DNA of 64,000 nt from assembly GCF_000724625.1 (NCBI RefSeq), contig NZ_CP007139.1, forward strand, positions 1,364,001 through 1,428,000. Reading direction: 5' to 3'. Under the pieces are notes generated by a model that searched no databases, was not told where the DNA came from, and saw only the letters and a program-made list of their open reading frames with translations. This DNA comes from Fimbriimonas ginsengisoli Gsoil 348. Its GTDB lineage: Bacteria > Armatimonadota > Fimbriimonadia > Fimbriimonadales > Fimbriimonadaceae. Below are positions 34,183-42,742 of the stretch, piece after piece. The translations under genes were made by a program, and so were the position numbers. The first letter of the stretch is position 1; each line of letters opens with the position of its first letter.

Positions 34183-34971
34183 CTAGACGGCGGCGCCGTT
34201 AGTGAGGCCGGTCTGGAGACCAGCGGTCCGTGGGGATACACGGCGGCGGTAGTGGTAGTCGTAGACGGTGGTAAATCCCATATTCCGATAAAGACGGAGG
34301 GCCGGCTCGTTTTTCGATCCGACTTGTAGCGCTCCCCGATCCGCGCCTTCGGCTTTGGCCCAACCTACTAGGGCGTGGCATACCTCGCGGCCGTACCCAC
34401 GGCCCCTGAACTCGGGGACGGTGGCGATCCCAAATAGCCAGAGGGTCCCTTCGCAGATCGTTCCGATGCCGAGAGAGACGATTCGTCCTTCGGTACGAAG
34501 AGTGGCGAACCGCCGAGGCGCAGGCATCAGATGGAGCAGCCTCTCCGCCGCCGCTTCCCGACCGATGGCGCGGCCGCTGCCGATGAGGAAGGCGGCGAAC
34601 CATTCCGCCGTGGGCGCCTCGAGGAGATCCACTTCGTCCGCCCCGTAGTCCCCCAGCGGGCCAACCTGCACAAGGGCGTCGTCGTTGATCTCGTAGCCTC
34701 GGCTAAGGAGCTCCTGGTCGAGCGTTTCCCAGTCTCCGATGTGGGGAAGGCGGAAGAGGGATGGTAAACCGGCGGCGAAGTACGAGGTCTCGCAGAGTTC
34801 CACCGCATCCGGAAGCGGCATACCTGGGTCGCCGAAAGGTTGGACGCTATTCGCTCGGCCGTACATACCGCCGCCGAAACGGAGGATCCAGTCACCGACA
34901 CGCTCTTCGCGAAAGCACGGGAGAGCCACGGTGCTTTGGCGGTCGAGGGCGATGAGCTGATCCAGCGTCAT
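34183..34971 (-). CDS. GNAT-family acetyltransferase
   Basis: 262 residues. The C-terminal half holds the GNAT acetyl-CoA site: I-A-T-V-P-E-F-R-G-R-G-Y-G (about 186-198) followed by the alpha-helix 'H-A-L-V-G-W-A-K' and 'R-L-Y-R-N-M-G-F' near 230. The N-terminal half (about 1-130) is a degenerate second domain as in two-domain GNATs. The last ~15 residues (P-R-T-A-G-L-Q-T-G) look derived from a short dispersed repeat read into the frame, so the ancestral stop may have been earlier. Substrate unknown. Confidence 0.85.
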   Translation of the reverse strand: MTLDQLIALDRQSTVALPCFREERVGDWILRFGGGMYGRANSVQPFGDPGMPLPDAVELCETSYFAAGLPSLFRLPHIGDWETLDQELLSRGYEINDDALVQVGPLGDYGADEVDLLEAPTAEWFAAFLIGSGRAIGREAAAERLLHLMPAPRRFATLRTEGRIVSLGIGTICEGTLWLFGIATVPEFRGRGYGREVCHALVGWAKAEGADRGALQVGSKNEPALRLYRNMGFTTVYDYHYRRRVSPRTAGLQTGLTNGAAV

Positions 34972-34990
34972 CGCCCTATTATCGCCCGAG

Positions 34991-36430
34991 CTAACCCTTC
35001 AGGTTCAACGTGGATTCCAGGGTCGCCTTGCCGTGAGCGGGAACGCGCACCTTCCACTGGGAGGTCGCGGCATCTATCTTTTCCGGCTTTTCGCCGCTCG
35101 CGAAGGTCCACTTTCCACCGATCGCCTGAACCACTCTGACTTCGACGTCGGTCGCCTTGGCGTTCTTGAGGATCACCCGGAGCGTCTTTCGCTCAGTGTG
35201 TTTGTCGACTCGCTTGCTGCGGACGATGGAGGAGTCAGCGGTGACGTCGAACACCTTGCTAAGGGTTAGATTGACGTGGCCATCAACGGGAACGTCCCCG
35301 AGGGTATCGGCGCCGGTGTAGCGGTCGGCGTCGCCGTCTCGCAGGAAGATCCGTACGCTGCCGCTCGGCATCGGCATTCCCAATCCGCTCGCGGTCTTAT
35401 TATCCAGGCTCACCGAGAGTTGGGCGTTCTGATGGTTTGCCTCGCCGCCTCCCCATGCGTAGAGAGGGTTCAGACGGATGCCGTAGTCCAAGTGGACCGG
35501 GACCTTAGTGGCCTCGAACATTCGAACCCGGCTGATCTGGTCGACGCCGATCGTTGCTTTGTCTTTGGGCTTGTACTCGTAGAGCTCGCCGATCGACTGG
35601 GGCTGCATTGCAAGCCCCGTATCTACTTTGGTCATTCGGGCGCTATCGACCGTAAACGCCGCTGTCGAAGCAGGGGCGTAGGAGGGTTCCCTAACGGCCC
35701 GATTGGGGCTTCCCGCGACAAACGCGATTTTCGCATCGCGGTACGGAATTCCGGTCTTATTCTCCACGCTCGCCCAGCACTCGACGGACATTTTGGACGT
35801 CGCCGGGTCGAGGTGAGCCACATAATCCGCGCTCCAGGAGAGACCGCGGGTGAGGTAGGAAACCCCCAGCTCTTCGCGAGCGCCTCGATCGCTTTCAATT
35901 TGGACGGCGAGGCCGGGGAGGGTGGCTACGTCGGAGTCGGCCGGCGCCACCAGCGTGCCGGCGGGGTTGATGTACACCTTATCGGCGGTGCGGAGAAGAA
36001 ACCCACCGTCGGCGGTCGGCTCGAGCTTTCCTTTAATCCGGTCTCCTTCGTGGCCGGATGTGGACGCCCAGATCAGCTCGACCTCTTTGCCCGCCAACCG
36101 GCGGATCAAGTTTTGGTTGTTACCCACGCCCAAGTCGTAAGTCGTGGAGACCACATGCGAACCGTTGGGAGCGGTGAACATGACAGAGCTCGGGTCGAGG
36201 GTGGCGCTGACGTTGCCGAGGCGCAGATGGTTGGCGCCGGCCGAGAGATCGACGGGACGCCGCTCCTGAACCATGCCGAAATCCTCTTTGTAGACGGTGA
36301 GGTCCAGCGGCACGGACGGATCGGCGACGGTGGGTTCGGCGGCGGCGGCGCGCCTGCATCCGGAACCGGCGACGACGGAAAGGCTTAGGCCGGCGACGGC
36401 CCAGCTCCAGTGTAAGGCGTTGGTTTTCAC
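34991..36430 (-). CDS. DUF4139-domain lipoprotein
   Basis: 479 residues. An N-terminal signal with lipobox-like A-G-S-G-C (about 21-25) suggests a lipoprotein. The body matches DUF4139 as I remember it: an N-terminal 'L-T-V-Y-K-E-D-F-G-M-V-Q-E-R-R' strand, the central 'V-S-Y-L-T-R-G-L-S-W-S-A-D-Y' motif near 188, and a C-terminal 'V-P-A-H-G-K-A-T-L-E' end. The family is widespread and of unknown function, probably periplasmic. No operon partner is evident. Confidence 0.82.
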   Translation of the reverse strand: MKTNALHWSWAVAGLSLSVVAGSGCRRAAAAEPTVADPSVPLDLTVYKEDFGMVQERRPVDLSAGANHLRLGNVSATLDPSSVMFTAPNGSHVVSTTYDLGVGNNQNLIRRLAGKEVELIWASTSGHEGDRIKGKLEPTADGGFLLRTADKVYINPAGTLVAPADSDVATLPGLAVQIESDRGAREELGVSYLTRGLSWSADYVAHLDPATSKMSVECWASVENKTGIPYRDAKIAFVAGSPNRAVREPSYAPASTAAFTVDSARMTKVDTGLAMQPQSIGELYEYKPKDKATIGVDQISRVRMFEATKVPVHLDYGIRLNPLYAWGGGEANHQNAQLSVSLDNKTASGLGMPMPSGSVRIFLRDGDADRYTGADTLGDVPVDGHVNLTLSKVFDVTADSSIVRSKRVDKHTERKTLRVILKNAKATDVEVRVVQAIGGKWTFASGEKPEKIDAATSQWKVRVPAHGKATLESTLNLKG

Positions 36431-36454
36431 ACGCTTAGGTTACGGCGAATCGTC

Positions 36455-36898
36455 CTAAGGTTCAGTTTTATGTTCGTTGCGGCGAAGAACGAAGCTGGAG
36501 GCGCACAGTCCGACCGCCGCGAAGAGCGAGATCGCGCTAAGGACCATTCCCAGGAGCGGTTGCCTCGGCGCGATCCGTTCGAAGCCGGCAACCGAGATGG
36601 CGGCAATCGAAACCGCGAGCGACGCGCCTCGGCAGAGGCGCGGGTGACTCCACGCCAACGCACCGAACACGAATGCCGGAACCGTCGCCGCCAACCCGAC
36701 CGCCGAAAGCGCCCCGGACAACGGGTTTCCAGTGCGGGAAGCATCCCGGGGAAAAATTGGCCCACCCGGCTCGGCTCCGATCGCCCCCCACAAGGCGGCA
36801 AGATTGACGACGTGCAAGCCAAAGAGCGCGAATGCACACACCCAGACGAGTCCAAGGAACCAACGGTATACCATTTGGACTCGGGATGCACCAGACAT
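36455..36898 (-). CDS. Small four-helix membrane protein
   Basis: 147 residues; a second ATG at 36874 (residue 9) is an equally good start. Four membrane segments (about 12-32, 58-80, 87-105 and 112-135). A short Pro/Gly-rich loop separates the first two. I recognise no family. It is 24 bp upstream of the DUF4139 gene in the same direction, so the two may be co-transcribed. Confidence 0.65.
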   Translation of the reverse strand: MSGASRVQMVYRWFLGLVWVCAFALFGLHVVNLAALWGAIGAEPGGPIFPRDASRTGNPLSGALSAVGLAATVPAFVFGALAWSHPRLCRGASLAVSIAAISVAGFERIAPRQPLLGMVLSAISLFAAVGLCASSFVLRRNEHKTEP

Positions 36899-37046
36899 CG
36901 AATAACGTTTGTACCTTCAAATTTCACGACTTTGTGGTCTTGGAGTTTAAAACGAGCTTATTCAATATCTTATGCCCATGGCCCGGATTGTCCCGCGGGC
37001 GGAGCCTCCAACTTGCTCTCCGCCGCGATGGATCACACTTACTCAG

Positions 37047-37448
37047 ATGGCAGCCCCCGAAAGAAAACGTCCGCGTCGGCTCCTGGTCGGCGGTGTCGTC
37101 CTCGCACTGATTGTCGTTATCTTCTTGGTCGCCTATTGGCTGCCGAAGGTTCGGGCCGATCGCCTCGTCGCCGGCCCCGCGGGGGTTCAGAGCTTTTACG
37201 AGATGGCGAAGGAGCAGGAGTACCGGACAGTGGACGTCTCTCCCGAGGTGAAGAAGACGGTGGCCCGGTGGGACCAATCGTCAGGCCCGGTGATGATGTT
37301 CCAGCCGGCCGAGCGGCGGGTCGGTTTCTTTGGCCGGCCGGTAGAGGTCGACGTGAAGGTAGTCCGAAGGCGTGGAAAGTTCCTCGAAACCTGCGTTCTC
37401 GGAGACGGATTGTCCGTCTCCGAGATCAGGCGCTCGCCACTAAAGTAG
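37047..37448 (+). CDS. Single-span membrane protein of unknown function
   Basis: I prefer ATG 37047, which places the basic stretch K-R-P-R-R directly before the only membrane helix (about 12-31); the frame is open from 36972. 133 residues with a small beta-rich periplasmic part. The last ~12 codons contain a perfect hairpin (37398-37424), so the C-terminus may have been rewritten by a repeat or by a built-in terminator. It ends 4 bp from the convergent GH146-like gene. Confidence 0.6.
   Translation: MAAPERKRPRRLLVGGVVLALIVVIFLVAYWLPKVRADRLVAGPAGVQSFYEMAKEQEYRTVDVSPEVKKTVARWDQSSGPVMMFQPAERRVGFFGRPVEVDVKVVRRRGKFLETCVLGDGLSVSEIRRSPLK
37398..37424. repeat. Perfect 12-bp hairpin inside a coding 3' end
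   Basis: CTCGGAGACGGA (37398-37409) pairs perfectly with TCCGTCTCCGAG (37413-37424), loop TTG. It lies within the last 17 codons of the gene ending at 37448 and 29 bp from the convergent gene's stop, so it could act as a terminator for both. Confidence 0.75.
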
Positions 37449-37452
37449 AGCT

Positions 37453-39834
37453 TTACCCGCGGGTCGCCACGATGGCCCTTGCTCCGGCGACCGACCCCGC
37501 CGGCTTGCCGGGAATCGCTTGGATCCGGACAACGATCTTCGACTTCCCTTTCGTCAGCTCCGAAGGAATCGCGTGAGTTTCGTCGAAGAAGACGTTGCTC
37601 TTGCGGTGGGGCTGGTCTTCGGTAGCGATCTTCTGGCCGTCGACGAGGATGTCGAACTCGGGATGGGACCGGTCGCTTCCCCAATAGGTGAGAACCAGCT
37701 CCATCGGTTTCGCCGGGTCCACCTTCATCTCGAACTCGAACCAGCCACCCTCGAGCGGGGTTCGCCAGTTGCGGCCGTTGGCGCCACGGATGTCGTTCTT
37801 CTCCGATTTCAGGTTATGGTCTCGCTCCGGCTGCATCTCCCCGATCCGGGCGTTGTCCACCGTGCGCGCTTCCAAATCCCGCTGCCGTGCCTCCTCGGCG
37901 CGAAATTCCGCTTCCGCCTGCTTCCATTGGTCCTCGGTGAACCGGTCGAAATAGACGCCGTAGCGGTTGGTGTGCAACGTATAGAACGGGCGGAAGGTTA
38001 GCTCCGCGGGGCGGCCCACTCCTTTGGTGGTCCACTCCATCGGCTTGCCGGGCGCCTGGGCAAGCCAATCCGAAGGACCGTGGGTACCGGTGACGAGCAC
38101 TGGAGTCCGAGGCTGGGGGCCGCCGTCCGGTCCGAGGTCGGCGGCGAGCACGAGCGGACCGTATTTCACGCATAACCGGTTTGGCGCGTCCGGCATCGCC
38201 TCGGTATCGAGCCGCATCGGGACCGTGAACTCGATCCGGTCGCCGGCGTGCCACGTGCGGTTGATGGTGAGGTAGGAGGCGGTTTCGTTGGAGCGAGCCA
38301 GGGCTACTCCGTTCACCTTGACGATCATTTCCCCCTCCGCCCAGCCGGGGTGGCGGATGTTCATCTCGAACTTCTTCGGCGAACCGGATTCGACGACGAT
38401 CTTGACGGCGCCGTCGTTCGGGTAGTTCGTCGTCTGGCGCAGCTTCATCCCGTTCTCCCGCCACGTCAGCTCTGTCGGAATAAACAGGTTCACCCAGAGC
38501 CGGTCGCCGCCGTGGTGGAAGTAAGCGCTATCCGCGTGCTTCGTGTGGTTTTCCATCCCGGAGCCGTGGCAGCAGGTCCAGTTGTCGGTGGGATCGCTGT
38601 ACTCGCGGTGGCTGCCGGTGCCGAGCGGCATGAAGTAGGTGACCATGCCGTCGGCCGGATTCTGTGAGGCGAGGATGTGGTTCAGGTGAGCCCGTTCGTA
38701 ATAGTCGAACAGCTCCGCGCGCGGCTCCCATTCGAAGAGGTGCCGGGTCAGCTTGAGCATGTTGTACGTGTTGCACGTTTCGCAGGTGTTGCTGCTGAGC
38801 CGATCCGCAAGATGATCGGGCGGGCCGAGGTACTCGTGGTTACTGTTCCCTCCGATCGCATAGGTGTGATGCTCGACGATCCGCCGCCAGAAGAACTCGG
38901 CGATCTTTTGGTCTTTCTCGTCACCGGTCAATTCATACAGACGCGCCAGGCCGATAATCTTGGGAATCTGGGTGTTCGAATGCTTACCGGGGAGGTCGTC
39001 CTCCCCGTTGGCGAGCGGATCGAGGACGCGGTGATCGTAGAAATGGCGCGCGAGGTCGAGGTACTTCTGCTGCCCGGTCGCGGCGTAAAGCTCCGCCATC
39101 GCGTCGTTCATGCCGCCATATTCGGTGCCGAGCATCTTTTCCCACTGCTCGTCGGTCAACCCCTTGGTCGTCTCGATCGCCCAGTCGGCGAACTTCTCGG
39201 CAACCCCTAAGGCGGCCTTGTTGCCCGTCAACCGGTAGGCGTCAAGTAACCCGGCGTAGACCTTATGATGGGTGTACCAGGGGGACCATAAGCCGTTTAG
39301 GTCGAACCCGCGACTCCGGATCTCCCCCTTTTTAATCTCGGCCCACATCCGGTCGCCATCCGGCATTGCGGCGATGTATCCGTCCGGACGGCTTTTCTGG
39401 CAAGCGACGAGCTCGTCGACGATGTAGTCGATCTTGTCTTTAAACCGCTTGTCTCCGCTGGAAGCGAACTCTTGCGAGCAGGCGGTGAGATAGTGCCCCA
39501 GCGAATGCCCCGCGAGGCCCGAGTTCTCCCATCCGCCGTAGATCTTCCCTTTCGGAGCGAGGCCCGAATGTTGCCGGAAGCTATGCAGGAGGCGGTCGGG
39601 TTCGACGGTAAGGAGATAATCGGCGGTTCTCTTCGTCGCATCGGCGAACGGGCCGCCGAGCAACTTGACATCGGACAGCGGGAACGGCTCGGCCTTGAGT
39701 TGGGGCTTGTGCATGGGGGTTTGGGAGAAGGACGTAGCGCCGAGGATGAGTAGGCCAACCGCTACGACGTGGCGCCGGCTTCCAGCCGGTAGCCCAAAGT
39801 ATTGTTTACCGGAAGCCAACGTTCCTAGCAGCAC
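37453..39834 (-). CDS. GH127-clan beta-L-arabinofuranosidase (GH146-like)
   Basis: The start is ambiguous because a 136-bp repeat element (39768-39903) covers it. GTG 39834 or TTG 39819 would give a signal peptide (R-R-H-V-V-A-V-G-L-L), ATG 39714 would not, and the frame is open to 39945. It is a DUF1680 (alpha/alpha)6-barrel protein of about 790 residues. The zinc/catalytic cysteines show as C-E-T-C-N-T-Y and later T-C-C-H-G-S. These correspond to the E-x-C and CC groups of retaining, cysteine-nucleophile beta-L-arabinofuranosidases. The arrangement and length fit GH146 more than GH127. A C-terminal beta-domain with 'Y-W-G-S-D' ends it. It would release L-arabinose from plant arabinan or glycoproteins. 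Confidence 0.85.
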   Translation of the reverse strand: MLLGTLASGKQYFGLPAGSRRHVVAVGLLILGATSFSQTPMHKPQLKAEPFPLSDVKLLGGPFADATKRTADYLLTVEPDRLLHSFRQHSGLAPKGKIYGGWENSGLAGHSLGHYLTACSQEFASSGDKRFKDKIDYIVDELVACQKSRPDGYIAAMPDGDRMWAEIKKGEIRSRGFDLNGLWSPWYTHHKVYAGLLDAYRLTGNKAALGVAEKFADWAIETTKGLTDEQWEKMLGTEYGGMNDAMAELYAATGQQKYLDLARHFYDHRVLDPLANGEDDLPGKHSNTQIPKIIGLARLYELTGDEKDQKIAEFFWRRIVEHHTYAIGGNSNHEYLGPPDHLADRLSSNTCETCNTYNMLKLTRHLFEWEPRAELFDYYERAHLNHILASQNPADGMVTYFMPLGTGSHREYSDPTDNWTCCHGSGMENHTKHADSAYFHHGGDRLWVNLFIPTELTWRENGMKLRQTTNYPNDGAVKIVVESGSPKKFEMNIRHPGWAEGEMIVKVNGVALARSNETASYLTINRTWHAGDRIEFTVPMRLDTEAMPDAPNRLCVKYGPLVLAADLGPDGGPQPRTPVLVTGTHGPSDWLAQAPGKPMEWTTKGVGRPAELTFRPFYTLHTNRYGVYFDRFTEDQWKQAEAEFRAEEARQRDLEARTVDNARIGEMQPERDHNLKSEKNDIRGANGRNWRTPLEGGWFEFEMKVDPAKPMELVLTYWGSDRSHPEFDILVDGQKIATEDQPHRKSNVFFDETHAIPSELTKGKSKIVVRIQAIPGKPAGSVAGARAIVATRG

Positions 39835-39903
39835 CGTAGGGATAAGTCTGCCGCCTGAAAGCCGACGCCACTTTAGGGCTACCGGCCGGAAGCCGGCGCC
39901 ACG
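39768..39903. repeat. 136-bp MITE-like element with 28-bp inverted ends
   Basis: Arms 39768-39795 and 39876-39903 are inverted copies with 27 of 28 bases matching, beginning CGTGGCGCCGGCT. The 80 bp between them contain no gene. It fills the junction between two arabinofuranosidase genes and overlaps the ambiguous 5' end of the downstream one. Its CGTGGC/GCCACG ends match other elements in this window. Confidence 0.85.
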
Positions 39904-39908
39904 GGGGA

Positions 39909-42290
39909 TTACTTGACCTTCCATTCCTGAACCCCCGCCGACCAATTCGGCTGAAGCTTGACTTCCACCCGCAACGCGCTCGTCGTCACCGGCTTGAACG
40001 TCAGTCTATTGAAGGCGTCCAGTTTGACTCCGTACGGATCCGTGGTTTCCACCGGCTTCCACTGGTCGCCGTCTTTGTACAGCAAGCGCCACGACTCGGG
40101 AACACGGCATTCCCCGCGGTGGGTGTCGTCGAACCAGTAAATCTCCGTTTCCGACACCGTCGCGGGCTCTTTGAACGTCAGCTCCACCCACTCCGTGGTT
40201 CCCTTCCGCGGCCACCAGTGGAAGAACGAGGTTTCGTCTTCCGAGGTCTTCGGCTCGCTCAGGTCGTTAATCGCCGTCGGGTTCGTTCCCCGCGAGGTAG
40301 TGATTTTTCCTTGTGAGGCGATCGTAGGTTGGGGGGTCGGATGCGCCGAGGCCTCGGTATTCGGCAGCCATACCTCCATCTCGCCCCGTCCGCGATTCGC
40401 CCATGTGTAGTACGGAATCGCGACGAAGGGATGCGGCTCGCTCACCACTTTGCCGGCTTTGTCGTACGCCAGCGTTTCCGCCGTTCCGTTCAGCGTCACG
40501 ACCCCGCCCAGAAGGTCGGGCTGCATCGTAGGGTGCAGCGCCGCTTCGTTCGGGACCATCAGGTTCCGTACTTTGCCGCCGTTATCGGGCCACTCCGCGC
40601 AGTAGACGACCGGGCCGCGCTGGAGCGCGACCAGCCCTTGATCCGCCGCTACTTGGCTGTTCGCCACCACCCGCCGAACCGGCATCGGCAGCGAAAGTTC
40701 CACGACGTCTCCCTTCTTCCAGGTCCGGTTCAAAGCGACGTACCCTTTGTCGGGAATCATCGGGACTTCCTTTCCATTCACTTTCAAGCCGACCGGCGCC
40801 TTCACCATCTCGGCGAAGCGATAAAGATCGCTCGGCACCGGTTTGTTCCGCGCCCAGCCGGGAATGCGCACGTTCAAAGCAAACTTGGAAGACCGATCCG
40901 GGTTCACCGTGATCTTGACGTCGCCGTTCCACGGATAGGTCGTCTCCTGCACGACCTGAACCTTCCGGCCGCTATCCATCTTGATATCCGCCGACCCGGC
41001 GGCATACAGATTCACGTACAGATTGCTCTTGTCCTGCGCGTAGAAGTAGCCCGGGACCGAGGCCATGAAACGGGTGATATTTCCCGGACAGCAGGCCACG
41101 CCGAACCACGGCGAGCGAGCATGCTGCCCTCTCGACTCCAGCGGGTTCGGATAGAAGAATCCTTTGCCATCGAGCGACACGCCGGAGATAAGCCCGTTGT
41201 ATAGCGTTCGCTCGAAGACGTCGACGTACTTGGCGTCCTTGTGCAGGAGGAACAGCCGCTGGTTCCAATAGTCGTTGCCGACCGCGGCGCACGTCTCGCA
41301 GTAAGCGCTCATGTTGGGGAGCTCGTAGTTCTGCCCAAACGCCTCTCCCGCTCCCGTCGCGCCGATGCCGCCGGTGATGTACAGCTTCTTGCTGACCACG
41401 TTGTCCCAAATCTTGTCGATCGCGGTCAGATACCGGACGTCGCCGGTCATCGCGGCCACGTCGGCCATTCCGGAGTACATGTACGAAGCCCGCACGGCGT
41501 GGCCTACCGCCTCGGTCTGGTCGACCGGCGGCTTGTGAGCCTGCCAATATTCGCCGCTGCCGCCCCGGGAGTCGAGGAAGAACTTGGCGAGGTTCGTATA
41601 CCGGGGATCGCCCGTTACCCGGCTCAGCTTCACCAATCCCATCTCTACGATTTGGTGCCCTGGCCAGATCTTGCGCTTACCTGGCCCGAAGGTTCGATCC
41701 AAGAGGTCCGCGCTTTTCAATGCGACGTTCAGCAGCGTCTTCTTGCCAGTCGCCTGGTAGTGCGCCACGGCAGCCTCGTATAGGTGGCCGAGGTCGTAAA
41801 GCTCGTGGCTGTTATCCTCCTCCTTCACCCACCGCTCGGCGCCCGACCAGGCGTGCGGGTGAACCGGGTCGATGGTGCGGGTGGTGTACAAGTAGCCATC
41901 GGGTTCCTGAGCGGCCGCGATCTTGGCGACGAGGCTGTCCACGTACGCTTCCAGCTTGGGATCCGGCTTCACGCTCAGCGCGTAGGAGGCCCCCTCCAAG
42001 ACCTTGTAAATGTCGGTGTCGTCAAACGGGTATCCGGGCGGCTTCTTGTTCTCCAGCGGCTCGCCGCGCAGAACTTTCGCCGCCCGTTCGAACAGGTCGA
42101 CGCGACCGGTCTCCTCGCATTTCTGGAATGCGAACGGAATGGTGACGGCCCGGTTCGTCTCGATTTTGGGCGCCCAAAAAACGTCGTGCAGGTGCACCGC
42201 GGTAAACGGGACCGGCTTCACCGGGTAGTCGCGCATAGGCGTTGTGGGTCCGGACATGGCGAGGAGTGTAAGGGAAAAGAGGAGCGGCAT
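39909..42290 (-). CDS. Beta-L-arabinofuranosidase, GH127
   Basis: 793 residues with a short hydrophobic N-terminus (about 1-14). This is the classical HypBA1 type. G-E-A-F-G-Q-N-Y-E-L-P-N, then A-Y-C-E-T-C-A-A-V-G sixteen residues on, then A-C-C-P-G-N. These correspond to the acid/base Glu, the zinc-binding Glu-x-Cys and the adjacent cysteines, one of them the nucleophile, of Bifidobacterium HypBA1 (Glu322, Glu338/Cys340, Cys417/418); the 16-residue Glu-Glu spacing is identical. A C-terminal jelly-roll region follows. It cleaves beta-1,2-linked L-arabinofuranose. It lies upstream of, and probably in an operon with, the GH146-like gene. Confidence 0.93.
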   Translation of the reverse strand: MPLLFSLTLLAMSGPTTPMRDYPVKPVPFTAVHLHDVFWAPKIETNRAVTIPFAFQKCEETGRVDLFERAAKVLRGEPLENKKPPGYPFDDTDIYKVLEGASYALSVKPDPKLEAYVDSLVAKIAAAQEPDGYLYTTRTIDPVHPHAWSGAERWVKEEDNSHELYDLGHLYEAAVAHYQATGKKTLLNVALKSADLLDRTFGPGKRKIWPGHQIVEMGLVKLSRVTGDPRYTNLAKFFLDSRGGSGEYWQAHKPPVDQTEAVGHAVRASYMYSGMADVAAMTGDVRYLTAIDKIWDNVVSKKLYITGGIGATGAGEAFGQNYELPNMSAYCETCAAVGNDYWNQRLFLLHKDAKYVDVFERTLYNGLISGVSLDGKGFFYPNPLESRGQHARSPWFGVACCPGNITRFMASVPGYFYAQDKSNLYVNLYAAGSADIKMDSGRKVQVVQETTYPWNGDVKITVNPDRSSKFALNVRIPGWARNKPVPSDLYRFAEMVKAPVGLKVNGKEVPMIPDKGYVALNRTWKKGDVVELSLPMPVRRVVANSQVAADQGLVALQRGPVVYCAEWPDNGGKVRNLMVPNEAALHPTMQPDLLGGVVTLNGTAETLAYDKAGKVVSEPHPFVAIPYYTWANRGRGEMEVWLPNTEASAHPTPQPTIASQGKITTSRGTNPTAINDLSEPKTSEDETSFFHWWPRKGTTEWVELTFKEPATVSETEIYWFDDTHRGECRVPESWRLLYKDGDQWKPVETTDPYGVKLDAFNRLTFKPVTTSALRVEVKLQPNWSAGVQEWKVK

Positions 42291-42328
42291 TGCACTTCAA
42301 ACGGGGTCGCACTGATTTTCTTAGGACA

Positions 42329-42338
42329 CTTTAATATA
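42329..42338. promoter_or_regulatory. CTTTAATATA motif upstream of the GH127 gene
   Basis: This 10-mer also occurs at 29669-29678 in the ROK/prepilin region. Here it lies about 38 bp upstream of the GH127 start in an AT-rich pocket that also contains CTTAAATCGTTAAG (42341-42354). A shared regulator site is possible. Confidence 0.35.
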
Positions 42339-42469
42339 TCCCTTAAATCGTTAAGTCTTTATCTAATTTCGCTGCTTTTGATGTTTGGAGGACGACATCT
42401 GAGAAGCTTCCTCAACGTACTAGAAACGGTAGACTTACGAAGTCGCATGACCTAAAAAGGCAAGAGAAA

Positions 42470-42663
42470 ATGATTCATGTGGAGATGCCCAAGGAGTTGG
42501 AGGAACGGCTGACTGCTTCGCGAAGTTCCACCTCTCTCACCGTCTGGGCTTGTTAGACGTCCTCATCGCCTTCACCGCGATAGGCTTGGACGCCGAGCTC
42601 TGCAAATTTAATGTCAAACACTTTCGGGCCGTCAAAGAACTCCGGACGGTGCAACCCTACTAG
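42470..42663 (+). pseudogene. Fused remnant of a vapBC toxin-antitoxin pair
   Basis: Too short to appear as a gene, but clear by eye. Positions 42470-42520 translate to M-I-H-V-E-M-P-K-E-L-E-E-R-L-T-A-S, the N-terminus of a VapB-type antitoxin. In another frame, positions of about 42515-42663 translate to H-L-S-H-R-L-G-L-L-D-V-L-I-A-F-T-A and then F-N-V-K-H-F-R-A-V-K-E-L-R-T-V-Q-P-Y-stop, the C-terminal third of a PIN-domain VapC ribonuclease with the acidic D-x-L-I-A and N-x-K-H-F motifs. The antitoxin C-terminus and toxin N-terminus are gone and the frame is shifted, so the locus is dead. Confidence 0.8.
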
Positions 42664-42742
42664 CGATAGGCTAGCCAACCGTAGACCCATTCGCTGGCTA
42701 GGACCCTATCGCAGAATACGCGCAATACGCGACACTGACGCC

